Origin: Candidatus Woesearchaeota archaeon
Lineage (GTDB): Archaea; Nanobdellota; Nanobdellia; SCGC-AAA011-G17; JACPNG01
Assembly (NCBI GenBank): GCA_016203135.1
Contig: JACQNI010000042.1
Location: forward strand, 1-34,992
Reading direction: 5' to 3'
DNA length: 34,992 nt
Below, in pieces: positions 1-8,483 of this stretch. A model generated the notes under the pieces. The model was not told the DNA's origin, ran no database searches, and saw only the letters and a program-made list of their open reading frames with translations. Both the position numbers and the translations under genes were made by a program. Position 1 is the stretch's first letter. Each line of letters opens with the position of its first letter.

Positions 1-606
1 ATTCATGTCTTTTTTTGCAGCTTTCTTGAATTTATCATAAAAAACTGGGTTAGGACATGATTTGATATTGGAAAATTCCTCTTTGTAATATTCAATCAGA
101 TAATTTTCTAGGCCTTTCTTGATTATTTCTGTATTTGTATATAACTCTTTGGCCAATAAAACAGAATTTTCTCCGAGAACATAGAATAAATCCCTTAATG
201 ATTTTTTATCGTAATTAAGTCTGTTTAGTTTTGAAAACTTTGAAAGGTAAAACCTTTTATAAGAAATTTTTAGCTTTTTATCCAAGCCTTTTTTTCTTTG
301 AATAGTATGAAAGATCTCATGAAGTAATAAGCCTAGCAACGCTTTTTTGTTTTTTAGAAGATATTTTCTGTTTTTTACTTGAATAAAGATATAATGTTTG
401 TCTTTTAGGCTGTAAGAGAATGAGATCTTGTTTGATAGTTGTTGTATATCTTTTTTAATATCTTTAGGGAGAGATTGAATCAAACTAGAATAATTGCCGT
501 TAACAAAGTAGATATGGATATCAGCTGGAATATTTATTAAGCTACTAAGCCTTGAAATGACCGAATTGATATAATTTTTATCTATGTTTGAAATATGAAC
601 TTGCAT
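1..606 (-). CDS. Predicted zinc metalloprotease-like protein, 3' end outside window
   Basis: An open frame starts with ATG at 606 and runs off the left edge without a stop (202 codons seen), so the C-terminus is missing. Residues 96-100 read HEIFH, an HExxH zinc-binding and catalytic motif in a hydrophobic-then-polar helix context (LLLHEIFHTIQ), as in gluzincin-like peptidases. The third zinc ligand cannot be assigned with the end missing. There is no signal peptide, so it is probably cytosolic. It is transcribed away from the P-type ATPase gene; an AT-rich TATA-like element near 629-637 lies about 25 nt from both starts. I do not recognise a named family. The frame is secure; the protease call rests on one motif. 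Confidence 0.7.
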   Translation of the reverse strand, partial: MQVHISNIDKNYINSVISRLSSLINIPADIHIYFVNGNYSSLIQSLPKDIKKDIQQLSNKISFSYSLKDKHYIFIQVKNRKYLLKNKKALLGLLLHEIFHTIQRKKGLDKKLKISYKRFYLSKFSKLNRLNYDKKSLRDLFYVLGENSVLLAKELYTNTEIIKKGLENYLIEYYKEEFSNIKSCPNPVFYDKFKKAAKKDMN

Positions 607-654
607 AATAAGATATATAAATTACTTTATTTAAAATAGTTGTGATTAGAAGAT

Positions 655-3270
655 ATGGAATTTTATAAATTGGATAAAAAAGAGGTTTTAAGCAATTTAA
701 ATAGCGATATTAATGGGTTAACTAATGAAGAAGCAAGAAAAAGACTTGAAAAATATGGGTTAAATGAAATAAAGGAAAAGGAAGGAATAAGCCCATTAAA
801 GATCTATCTAAATCAATATAAGGGTTTTGTTGTTTATATCTTGATTGCAGCTGTTGTCATATCTTTAGCAATAAACGAAATTCTAGATGCAATTGTAATT
901 TTATCAATATTAATTCTTAATTCAATACTTGGCTTTATCCAAGAATACAAGGCTGAAAGAGCAATTAAGGCCTTAAAGAAGTTGAGTGCTTTAAAGGCGT
1001 TGGTAATAAGGAATGGAAAAAAGGCTTATGTTGACGCAAAGTATCTTGTTTTAGGGGATATTGTTGTATTAAATGTTGGAGACAAAGTTCCTGCAGATTT
1101 AAGATTGTTATATGCAAAGGAGTTTAAAACTCAGGAGGCTTCTTTGACCGGAGAATCAAATCCTGTAAAAAAATCTGAAGAGAAAATAATTAAAGATTCA
1201 GAAGTAGCAGACAGATATAATATGGCATATTCAGGGACTGATATTGTATCTGGAAAAGCCATTGGAATTGTTGTTAAAACTGGAGAGGAAACTGAACTTG
1301 GAAACATTGCACATTTAATCAAGGAAGCTAAAGAAGAAAAAACACTGCTCCAGAAAAAGTTAGGTGTTTTGGGAAAATGGCTTGGAATTGCTGTTATTTT
1401 CATAAGCTTGATTGTGTTTTTAGTTGGAGTTTTAAGAGAGGGAAAAGCTGCTGAAATGTTAGTCACTGCAATAAGCTTGGCTGTTGCAGCTATTCCAGAA
1501 GGCTTGCCTGCGGTTGTTACTATTTCTTTGGCTTTTGGGGTTAAAAAAATGATCAAGAAGAATGTTTTGGTAAGAAACCTTCCTTCTGTAGAAACCATAG
1601 GAAGTACTGATGTAATATGCGTTGACAAGACTGGAACATTAACGAAAAACCAGATGACTGTCAAGAAAATATATGCAAATGATAAGGTAATAGATGTAAG
1701 CGGAAGCGGATACATAACAAAGGGAGATTTTTTTTGTGAAAATAAAAAAATAGATCCAAAAGAGCTTGAATTATTACTTACCATAGGAACTTTATGCAAT
1801 GATACTCAAGTAAATCAAGAAATTGTTGGGGATCCTACTGAGGCTGCATTGATTGTAAGCTGTGAAAAGGCTGGATTAAAGAAAGATGACTTAGAAAAGG
1901 AATATGTTAGGATAGATGAAATACCATTCACTTCTGAGAGAAAATTCATGGCTACTTATCATAGTTATAGAAACAGGAAATTTGTTTTTGTAAAAGGAGC
2001 TCCTGAAATTGTCTTAAACAAATCCAGCAAGATATACAAGAATGGATTGATGGTAAACTTGAGGGATAAAGACAGGGAAAAAATATTAGGCATGAATGAG
2101 AAATTTGCTAATAGTGCATTGAGGGTTCTTGCTTTTGCGTTTAAACAAGATAATAATTTTGATGATAAAAACTTGGTGTTTGTTGGATTACAAGCTATGA
2201 TAGATCCACCAAGAGATAATGTCAAGGAGGACATAGAAAAATGCATAAATGCAGGCATAAAAGTTGTAATGATCACTGGAGATCATCCTATAACTGCAAG
2301 AGAGATTGCTAGAGAGATAGGAATCAATGGAAAAGTTTTGACTGGAGATCAACTTGAAAAAATAAATCTTATTGATGTAGTTGAAGAGATAGGAATATAT
2401 GCAAGAGTAAATCCAGAGCATAAATTAAGGATAATAGATGCCTTGCAAAACAAAGGACATGTTGTTGCAATGACTGGAGACGGGGTAAATGACGCCCCAG
2501 CAATTAAGAAGGCAGACATTGGGATAGCAATGGGAATTTCAGGGACTGAGGTTGCTAGGGAAGCTAGCGATATGATATTGACAGATGACAATTTTGGCTC
2601 TATTGTAAATGCTGTTGAAGAGGGCAGAGGAATTTATGACAATATTAAAAAATTTGTTAATTACTTATTGTCTAGTAATTTTGGCGAGGTTTTAGTTTTG
2701 TTTGCAGCAATGCTGATTGGATTTAAATATCAAAATGAGTTTGTTCTGCCTTTAGTTGCCTTGCAAATATTATGGATGAATTTAGTTACAGATGGATTGC
2801 CTGCTTTGGCTTTAGGTGTTGATCCTGCAAGCAAGGATGTAATGTTAAGAAAGCCAAGGAATAAAAATGAAAATATTATAACTAAAAATATGGCAATCAA
2901 TATTGTGTTAATTGGAATTATAATGACTTTGGCTGTTTTATTTTTGTTTGATTTTAGATTACAAGAAAGCGTAATTAAAGCACAAACAATTGCTTTTACT
3001 ACTTTAGTAATGCTTGAGATGATGAGGGTTTACTTGATAAGAAAACAATATAAGATTGGATTATTTGAAAACAAATTTTTATTGCTTGCTGTAATATCTT
3101 CGATATTATTGCAGCTGGCTGTTATTTACACCCCTTTAAGCAGGTATTTTAGGACAACTGGGTTGGATATAATGGACTGGGCTTATATACTTGGGGTTGT
3201 TTTAGCATCATTTGTAATTAGCTACTTGCTTGGAATTTTAGTAAAAAACTTTACTAAAGAAACTGATTGA
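655..3270 (+). CDS. P-type Ca2+-transporting ATPase (P2A, SERCA/PMR1-like)
   Basis: Complete 871-residue cation pump of the plasma membrane that exports Ca2+ (possibly Mn2+) at the cost of ATP. The cation_ATPase_N domain is at about 1-70, the actuator motif TGES at 165-168, the phosphorylated aspartate D324 in DKTGTLT, and the hinge TGDGVNDAPA near 607-616. Ion-site residues of SERCA are present: PEGLP in TM4 (E282), SSNFGE in TM5 (N675, E678) and NLVTDG in TM6 (N709, T712, D713), so both calcium sites could form. The length is normal for the prokaryotic family. The TATA-like element near 632 suggests a leaderless start at 655. The VKOR-like gene follows with its own TATA box. The family is certain; ion specificity is inferred. 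Confidence 0.95.
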   Translation: MEFYKLDKKEVLSNLNSDINGLTNEEARKRLEKYGLNEIKEKEGISPLKIYLNQYKGFVVYILIAAVVISLAINEILDAIVILSILILNSILGFIQEYKAERAIKALKKLSALKALVIRNGKKAYVDAKYLVLGDIVVLNVGDKVPADLRLLYAKEFKTQEASLTGESNPVKKSEEKIIKDSEVADRYNMAYSGTDIVSGKAIGIVVKTGEETELGNIAHLIKEAKEEKTLLQKKLGVLGKWLGIAVIFISLIVFLVGVLREGKAAEMLVTAISLAVAAIPEGLPAVVTISLAFGVKKMIKKNVLVRNLPSVETIGSTDVICVDKTGTLTKNQMTVKKIYANDKVIDVSGSGYITKGDFFCENKKIDPKELELLLTIGTLCNDTQVNQEIVGDPTEAALIVSCEKAGLKKDDLEKEYVRIDEIPFTSERKFMATYHSYRNRKFVFVKGAPEIVLNKSSKIYKNGLMVNLRDKDREKILGMNEKFANSALRVLAFAFKQDNNFDDKNLVFVGLQAMIDPPRDNVKEDIEKCINAGIKVVMITGDHPITAREIAREIGINGKVLTGDQLEKINLIDVVEEIGIYARVNPEHKLRIIDALQNKGHVVAMTGDGVNDAPAIKKADIGIAMGISGTEVAREASDMILTDDNFGSIVNAVEEGRGIYDNIKKFVNYLLSSNFGEVLVLFAAMLIGFKYQNEFVLPLVALQILWMNLVTDGLPALALGVDPASKDVMLRKPRNKNENIITKNMAINIVLIGIIMTLAVLFLFDFRLQESVIKAQTIAFTTLVMLEMMRVYLIRKQYKIGLFENKFLLLAVISSILLQLAVIYTPLSRYFRTTGLDIMDWAYILGVVLASFVISYLLGILVKNFTKETD

Positions 3271-3306
3271 GAAAGGTTTAAATATATTTACATGGGGTTG
3301 GTTAAT

Positions 3307-3783
3307 ATGGACATTAAAAAGCTGGCAAAATATATAAGTATAGTGGCAATATTAGCAATGGTCTTATCTTTATATCTGACTTATTTACATTATTCTATTG
3401 AAGAAGGACCATGCAACATAAATGAGAATTTAAACTGCGATGTTGTAAATAAAAGCCAATGGAGCGAGATGTTTGGGGTTTCAATTTCTTTATTAGGATT
3501 TTTTGTCTTCCTTGTTGTTTTTACTATCAATATGTTTATAATAAGGGATAAAAAAGAGTTTATTGGTTTTGACCTGTCTAAGAAAAAATTGGCTACTTTT
3601 TTATTATTGATAAGCACATGGAATTTTTTATATTCAATTTATCTTCTTGGATATGTTTCTTATTATAAATTACAAGGGGTTTATTGCCCATTTTGTATAG
3701 TAGTTGACATATTAATTTTAGTAATGTTTATATTATCGATTATTATGTTTAAAGTGGTGGAAAATGGTGAAAAAAATACCTAA
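3307..3783 (+). CDS. VKOR-family membrane thiol oxidoreductase
   Basis: Four-helix membrane protein of the vitamin K epoxide reductase family, which passes electrons between quinone and extracytoplasmic thiol-disulfide partners to form disulfides. From the chosen start (158 residues), the loop cysteines are C36 and C44 (in NCDVVNKSQWS) and the active-site CPFC is C127/C130 at the start of a late membrane helix. An upstream ATG at 3292 is also in frame, but the TATA-like element at 3276-3285 lies 27 nt before 3307 and only 12 nt before 3292, which favours 3307. There is no fused thioredoxin domain, so it needs a separate Trx partner. This fits the many secreted cysteine proteins encoded from 8484 to 18022. 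Family assignment is strong. Confidence 0.9.
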   Translation: MDIKKLAKYISIVAILAMVLSLYLTYLHYSIEEGPCNINENLNCDVVNKSQWSEMFGVSISLLGFFVFLVVFTINMFIIRDKKEFIGFDLSKKKLATFLLLISTWNFLYSIYLLGYVSYYKLQGVYCPFCIVVDILILVMFILSIIMFKVVENGEKNT

Positions 3784-3835
3784 GAAGAAGAAAAAAAGGG
3801 TTAAGAAAGTTGGAGAAGTCTGCGAGTTTTGTTAA
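3764..3835 (+). CDS. Possible 23-residue basic peptide ending CEFC
   Basis: A short frame overlaps the last 20 nt of the VKOR gene. It is an ATG followed by a run of lysine and arginine codons and ends in VCEFC and TAA. The terminal CxxC resembles a redox or metal motif, and the position beside VKOR is suggestive. However, the basic run could simply reflect AAA/AAG-rich DNA, and 23 residues is at the limit of what can be judged. It may be a coupled small protein, the remnant of a thioredoxin-like partner, or chance. Confidence 0.25.
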   Translation: MVKKIPKKKKKRVKKVGEVCEFC

Positions 3836-3867
3836 TTGGAATATATGATCTTTTATTATGAATAATT

Positions 3868-4251
3868 TTAATAATCTTCATCTATTTTTTTACCTTTATA
3901 CTCTTGACGCAACGTACCGCACTGTTTAATTCTTTTCTTCAATCCCTCTCTTCTTCCAATTATTTTTTCAGTAAGTGTTTCCAAGTTAATTCCTAAATAT
4001 TCCCTTATAGCCTCAGAATTTAGATTAGAAATTGAACAAATGCTTTCGAAGGAAAATAAATAACCCTGGTTTGTTTTCTTGAACCATAAGAGTGCATTTT
4101 CATAGTTTGATCTAGAATAATTATTAGGTGCATTTTTATTTACAAGATCTGCTAAAGATAGGGTAAAAATACTTACCATCAATTTTTTCAACCCAGCCAG
4201 ATCATCGGGATCATTTGCTTTTTCTAATGTTCTATAGATTACTGTTGCCAT
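3868..4251 (-). CDS. Uncharacterised 127-residue protein, possibly helix-turn-helix-like
   Basis: Soluble protein with no signal peptide or membrane segment. The middle (about 50-90) reads like a small all-helical domain with a spaced pattern ALLWF, FSFESIC, NLNSEAIREYLGI. It resembles short bacterial proteins in which an A-x-x-W helix is followed by FSFxxIC and a helix beginning near an IR or LR pair; those are uncharacterised as far as I know. The C-terminus (95-127) is basic and could bind nucleic acid. It lies downstream of relA/spoT on the same strand, 38 nt from its stop, and could be transcribed separately. The function is unknown. Confidence 0.65.
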   Translation of the reverse strand: MATVIYRTLEKANDPDDLAGLKKLMVSIFTLSLADLVNKNAPNNYSRSNYENALLWFKKTNQGYLFSFESICSISNLNSEAIREYLGINLETLTEKIIGRREGLKKRIKQCGTLRQEYKGKKIDEDY

Positions 4252-4289
4252 TTTTTTTCTATGGTAGAAATATTTATTAATTTAACTGT

Positions 4290-6203
4290 CTAGGAATCAT
4301 CTATGAAAACCTTTCTCACGTTTCTAACTTTTTGAATTCTTGAAATTATATCCTTTATATGATCCAAGTTGTCTACTTTTATATTAAAATTGCATTCAAA
4401 CAAGTCATTTCCTATTGGCTTTGCAACTGCATTATTTATGTTTGTACTTGCTGCAGCAATTGTATTTAAAACATCAGCTAATAATCCGACTCTGTCATTT
4501 GCTATTACTGTTAACTTCAATGGAAGATCTGTGAAATCCTTCCAGTCAGATTTAACTCTGCGTTTTTTTTCTTTTAAATTCAGGGTTTTACATGATATTT
4601 TGTGGATAGAAAATCCTTTTGCTCCTATGAAATATGCAATGATTTTATCCCCAGGAATTGGATTGCAGCATTTTGCCAATTTATAATCTGCATTTTCATA
4701 ACCATTTATTTTTATGGTTGAAAATGAAACATCTTTTTTCAATGGGCTTTTTTGCTTCATAAAAGCTACTGGTATCTTCTCATATGACTTGATGTATTGT
4801 TTTATCTTTGCCTTTGCCTTTACTGTTTTAACTATTTTCAACCAATCTCTTCTAGGCCTAGAATTTTTTGAAGTTAATATACTAACAATATCCCCATTTT
4901 TGAGTTCTTGTCTTAGAGTTGATATTCTTCCATTGATAATAACGCCATGACATTTTTCTCCGACTTGGGAATGTATTTGATATGCAAAGTCTATTGGACA
5001 AGAGCCTTTTGGGAGATTAACTACATCTCCCTTAGGAGTAAACACATAGATTTCATCCCCAAATAGATCTACCTTTAAGGATTCTATAAAATCTTCTGGA
5101 TCGCTTGTTTCTCTTTTCCAGTCAAGAATTTCCTTCATCCAGCTTAATTTTTTATCGAATCTTTTACTGCCGGATATACCTTTATATTTCCAATGGGCAG
5201 CTATTCCTTCTTCTGCAAGCTCATCCATTTCTTTTGTTCTAATTTGAAATTCAACAGGATGGTCATTTACAATAACAGCGGTATGCAGGCTTTGATACAT
5301 ATTTACTTTTGGCATGGCTATATAATCATCAAATTCCCCTGGAATTGGCTTCCACTTATTATGAATTATTCCAAGAATTTCATAACAATTTTTTATATTA
5401 TCTGTTATGATTCTTAAAGCAAGAAGATCATGGATTTCCTCAAACTTCCTGTTTTTGGTTATCATTTTTTTATATATACTATAAAGATGCTTTGGTCTTC
5501 CTAAGACTTTTACTTCTATATTTTTTGATTTTAGGTCTTTTTCTATCTCGTGCTTTAATTTTAAAATTTCTATTTCCCTTTGGACTTTGTTCTTGCCAAA
5601 TTTCATGAATTTATCCATAAACTTTTTGTACATTTCTGGATATAAGACTTCAAAGGCAAGATCTTCAAGTTCTGACTTTACTTTTGCAATGCCTAATCTA
5701 TAAGCTAAAGGTGCATAGATATCAAGAACTCCTTGAGAGATTTCTTTTTGTCTGTTTTCTGGAAGATACTTTATTGTTCTCATGTTATGAAGCTTGTCTG
5801 CTAGCTTGATTAGAATCACTCTTATGTCTTCTGTACTTGCAAGCATCATCTTTCTTATGCTTTCTATATCTTGAATGTCTTTGTATTTGAACTCTTTTAT
5901 TTTTGTAACCCCATCTACAAGATAAGATATCTCTTCTCCAAATTCTTTTTTTATTTCGTTAATTGTTAAATTTGTATCTTCAACAGCATCATGAAGCAGG
6001 GCTGCTGATATTGTTTTTGTATCTAAATTAAGCTCTGCTAGAATATAAGCAACATTTAATGGATGGATTATATATGGCTCGTTAGACAATCTTCTTTGAT
6101 TTTCATGATACCTTCTGCTGAATTCATATGCCTTCTTGATTAATTCTAAGTCTGCTTTAGGATTATTTTGCTTTACTTTTTCAAGTAGGTTTTTAAGCTT
6201 CAT
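4290..6203 (-). CDS. Bifunctional (p)ppGpp synthetase/hydrolase, RelA/SpoT family
   Basis: Long-form Rel protein (637 residues from ATG 6203), which makes and degrades the alarmone (p)ppGpp. The N-terminal HD hydrolase domain carries H47, the HD pair at 71-72 in LLHDAVEDT, and D136 in LADKLHNM. The synthetase domain follows, with R236 in GRPKHLYS, D259 in HDLLALRI and E318 in EFQIRT; all residues expected for both activities are present. Next come TGS (IYVFTPKGDVVNLP), a zinc-finger-like segment with KCCNPIPGD, and a C-terminal ACT domain. An in-frame TTG at 6218 exists, but a TATA-like element about 26 nt before 6203 favours the ATG. Complete long Rel proteins are unusual in archaea, so this is probably of bacterial origin. 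Confidence 0.93.
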   Translation of the reverse strand: MKLKNLLEKVKQNNPKADLELIKKAYEFSRRYHENQRRLSNEPYIIHPLNVAYILAELNLDTKTISAALLHDAVEDTNLTINEIKKEFGEEISYLVDGVTKIKEFKYKDIQDIESIRKMMLASTEDIRVILIKLADKLHNMRTIKYLPENRQKEISQGVLDIYAPLAYRLGIAKVKSELEDLAFEVLYPEMYKKFMDKFMKFGKNKVQREIEILKLKHEIEKDLKSKNIEVKVLGRPKHLYSIYKKMITKNRKFEEIHDLLALRIITDNIKNCYEILGIIHNKWKPIPGEFDDYIAMPKVNMYQSLHTAVIVNDHPVEFQIRTKEMDELAEEGIAAHWKYKGISGSKRFDKKLSWMKEILDWKRETSDPEDFIESLKVDLFGDEIYVFTPKGDVVNLPKGSCPIDFAYQIHSQVGEKCHGVIINGRISTLRQELKNGDIVSILTSKNSRPRRDWLKIVKTVKAKAKIKQYIKSYEKIPVAFMKQKSPLKKDVSFSTIKINGYENADYKLAKCCNPIPGDKIIAYFIGAKGFSIHKISCKTLNLKEKKRRVKSDWKDFTDLPLKLTVIANDRVGLLADVLNTIAAASTNINNAVAKPIGNDLFECNFNIKVDNLDHIKDIISRIQKVRNVRKVFIDDS

Positions 6204-6238
6204 GTTCTTAATAATCAAGCAAAATATAAAAACCTTTG

Positions 6239-7921
6239 TTAGTAAAGATTTTTAGACATATAATGGCTGTCTTTTTTATATCCAAGGTTTGAGAAGTATT
6301 GTTTAACTCCTATTCCAGATAATACTAAGATTTTGGTTTTTCCATTTTCTTTGCATATCTCTTCTGCCTTTTGCATTAACTTTAAGCCAAAACCACGATG
6401 CTGTTGGGATATATCTGTTTTTTTCCCTAAAGACACTTGAGGGGAATAAATGTGTATTTCTCTGACTAAAGCACTATTTGGGGTTATTTCTGACCTTAAA
6501 AACTGATAAGGAAACCTTAATCTGCAGTAGCCAACAAGGACATCATTTTCTAGGTCTTCTGCTGATATGAAAAATTCAGTTCCTTTTTGGGCTTGATATT
6601 TTTCAATATAAATATTAATGTTTGATGCTTTTTTATTTCTTCCGCTTTCCCTACATCGTATGCAATTGCACTTAATTCCTTTTTCCTTTAATTTTTCATA
6701 GACTATTTGTCTTAAGTTTGTTTTATCTACTCCGGCAATGGTTACTTTTGTTGGAATGTCTCTTTGAATTCTAGTAATTCTTAACCATTTTTGAACATAT
6801 CGTTTTGCCTCTGAAATTATTTCTGCTGACTCTTCTGTTGTTAATGGAATATACTCTTGTTTTTTGTATTGCTCATATAAAGGAGTTCCAGGCATTACCA
6901 TGCAAGGATATATCTTCATCCAGTCTGGCTTAAAATCTGGATCAGAAAACATCTGTTTTAATCCTTCAAGGTCCATTTTTTTATTTGTACTTGGCAAGCC
7001 CAGCATGTAATGGGCATTGATCTTAAATCCAAGATCTTTTAAAATTTGCAATGACTCTTTTGTATCGTTTAAATCATGACCTCGATTTGTTAAACGTAAC
7101 GGCTTTTCATAGACTGACTGGACTCCAACTTCTACTTTTGTTGCCCCCAACCTTAACATTTGATTGCCTTGATCTAATTTTCCATAATCTGGTTTGGTTT
7201 CTATTGTCAAGCCAATACATCTTAAATTGCTTGATTCATTTCTTAACTGCTCGTTTTCAAGAATTGAATTATTTTTGAATTTTAACAATTCTAGCTGTAG
7301 TTTTTCTTGAATGTTTAGATCCTTCATATTATGGGGCAGCATGAAAATTTCCTTGAACTTTTTTAAATCAATGTTTTCTTTTATGAAAAGATCAGAAAAA
7401 TCATTTATTGCTTTTAATGCATAGCAAATAAATTCATCTTGATAGTTTATGGGATAGCTTGGAAAAGTGCCGCCCATTATTATCAATTCAATTTTGCTTG
7501 GGATATGGCCTAATAAAATATATTGCTGTAATCTGTTCATTACTTGGAGATACGGATCAAATTTGTTTCTTATTGCCCTCATAGAAGCAGGCTCATTTCC
7601 TGTATAGCTTTTAGGTACATTTCCGAAAAAGCTGTTGACTCCCCCACAACAAAAAGTGCAAGAGCCATGAGGGCACTCCCTTGGATAAGTCATTATTGCA
7701 ACTGGAGAAACACCAGAAATAGTTCTTACTGGCTTTCCTATTAAAAACTTAAAATTCTCTATCTTGTCTTCTGGGATATTTAAAAGAATCTGGATCAGAG
7801 ATGGAAGCTTGTTAGTTGAATATTTTTTAGCCAAAGAATGCCTTAGCTTCAATGCTTCTTCTACATTAGAGATATTCTTGCTTTCTAAGGTTTCAAAAAA
7901 CTCTTGGTATAGTTGTTGCAT
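6239..7921 (-). CDS. elp3: Elp3 tRNA uridine(34) acetyltransferase
   Basis: Complete 560-residue Elp3, which adds carboxymethyl-type groups to C5 of wobble uridine in tRNA using SAM and acetyl-CoA. The radical-SAM core holds cluster cysteines C83, C88 and C91 in CPHGSCTFC, followed by PKSYTGNEPASMRA and IIMGGTF. The C-terminal GNAT domain (about 440-560) has the acetyl-CoA loop QHRGFGLKLM and ends near GVKQYFSNLGYKK. Three more cysteines at CNCIRC link the two domains and may bind zinc, as in other Elp3 proteins. It shares a divergent promoter (TATA-like tttatattaa near 7944-7953) with the GNAT gene at 7977. Archaeal Elp3 works without Elp1/Elp2. Confidence 0.95.
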   Translation of the reverse strand: MQQLYQEFFETLESKNISNVEEALKLRHSLAKKYSTNKLPSLIQILLNIPEDKIENFKFLIGKPVRTISGVSPVAIMTYPRECPHGSCTFCCGGVNSFFGNVPKSYTGNEPASMRAIRNKFDPYLQVMNRLQQYILLGHIPSKIELIIMGGTFPSYPINYQDEFICYALKAINDFSDLFIKENIDLKKFKEIFMLPHNMKDLNIQEKLQLELLKFKNNSILENEQLRNESSNLRCIGLTIETKPDYGKLDQGNQMLRLGATKVEVGVQSVYEKPLRLTNRGHDLNDTKESLQILKDLGFKINAHYMLGLPSTNKKMDLEGLKQMFSDPDFKPDWMKIYPCMVMPGTPLYEQYKKQEYIPLTTEESAEIISEAKRYVQKWLRITRIQRDIPTKVTIAGVDKTNLRQIVYEKLKEKGIKCNCIRCRESGRNKKASNINIYIEKYQAQKGTEFFISAEDLENDVLVGYCRLRFPYQFLRSEITPNSALVREIHIYSPQVSLGKKTDISQQHRGFGLKLMQKAEEICKENGKTKILVLSGIGVKQYFSNLGYKKDSHYMSKNLY

Positions 7922-7976
7922 AAAGATTTATGTATTAGATAGGTTTATATTAATTTCTTAACTTTATTCTTTTATT

Positions 7977-8447
7977 ATGATAAGATTATTTACTTCAGAA
8001 GATGAGGGGGCATGTAAGGATATTGCAAAAAGATGTCTTGAAGAGACAGTTGATTTGGATTATAAAGCTAGACAATACGTCATTAATAAATTTACTAAAG
8101 ATGGATATTGGTTGTTAAAAGCCAACACTTTTCCTTTATATGTTTATGAAAATTCAAGTCAAATAGTTGCTACTGGAGGTTTGAATATAAATGAATTTAA
8201 AAAGATGTATGTTCATCCGGATTGGCAAGGTAAGGGGATAGGAACAGAAATTATAAACCATCTCAAAAATATTGCTAAGAAAAATAATCAACAGGAATTA
8301 TTTCTTTATTCTTGGAAAAGTTCTGTTGGATTTTATAAGAGGGCTGGATTTATTTTTGTTAGAGAATTTATTCATGAAGAACAAGAAATAAAAATGCCTC
8401 TTGTTGAAATGAGATCTTTATTATTAAAAAATAATCTTGTTGTATGA
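7977..8447 (+). CDS. GNAT-family N-acetyltransferase
   Basis: Single-domain, 156-residue acetyltransferase. The acetyl-CoA pyrophosphate-binding loop is QGKGIG at 84-89, preceded by the strand MYVHPDW, and the C-terminal half ends in the typical FYKRAGFIFVREF strand-helix-strand. The substrate cannot be told; candidates are protein N-termini, polyamines or small amines. It is transcribed divergently from elp3, and the shared TATA element is about 29 nt from each start, consistent with leaderless transcripts. The conserved linkage of the two genes is a guess from this one window. Confidence 0.88.
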   Translation: MIRLFTSEDEGACKDIAKRCLEETVDLDYKARQYVINKFTKDGYWLLKANTFPLYVYENSSQIVATGGLNINEFKKMYVHPDWQGKGIGTEIINHLKNIAKKNNQQELFLYSWKSSVGFYKRAGFIFVREFIHEEQEIKMPLVEMRSLLLKNNLVV

Positions 8448-8483
8448 TATTAAAAAAGGGATTAAATTTAAAAGACTATCTGT

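Noticed and set aside
1131-1799. Long antisense frame (222 codons) under the Ca2+ ATPase
   Set aside because: Shadow of a strongly conserved gene; its translation has no family pattern, and it follows the codon bias of the true strand.
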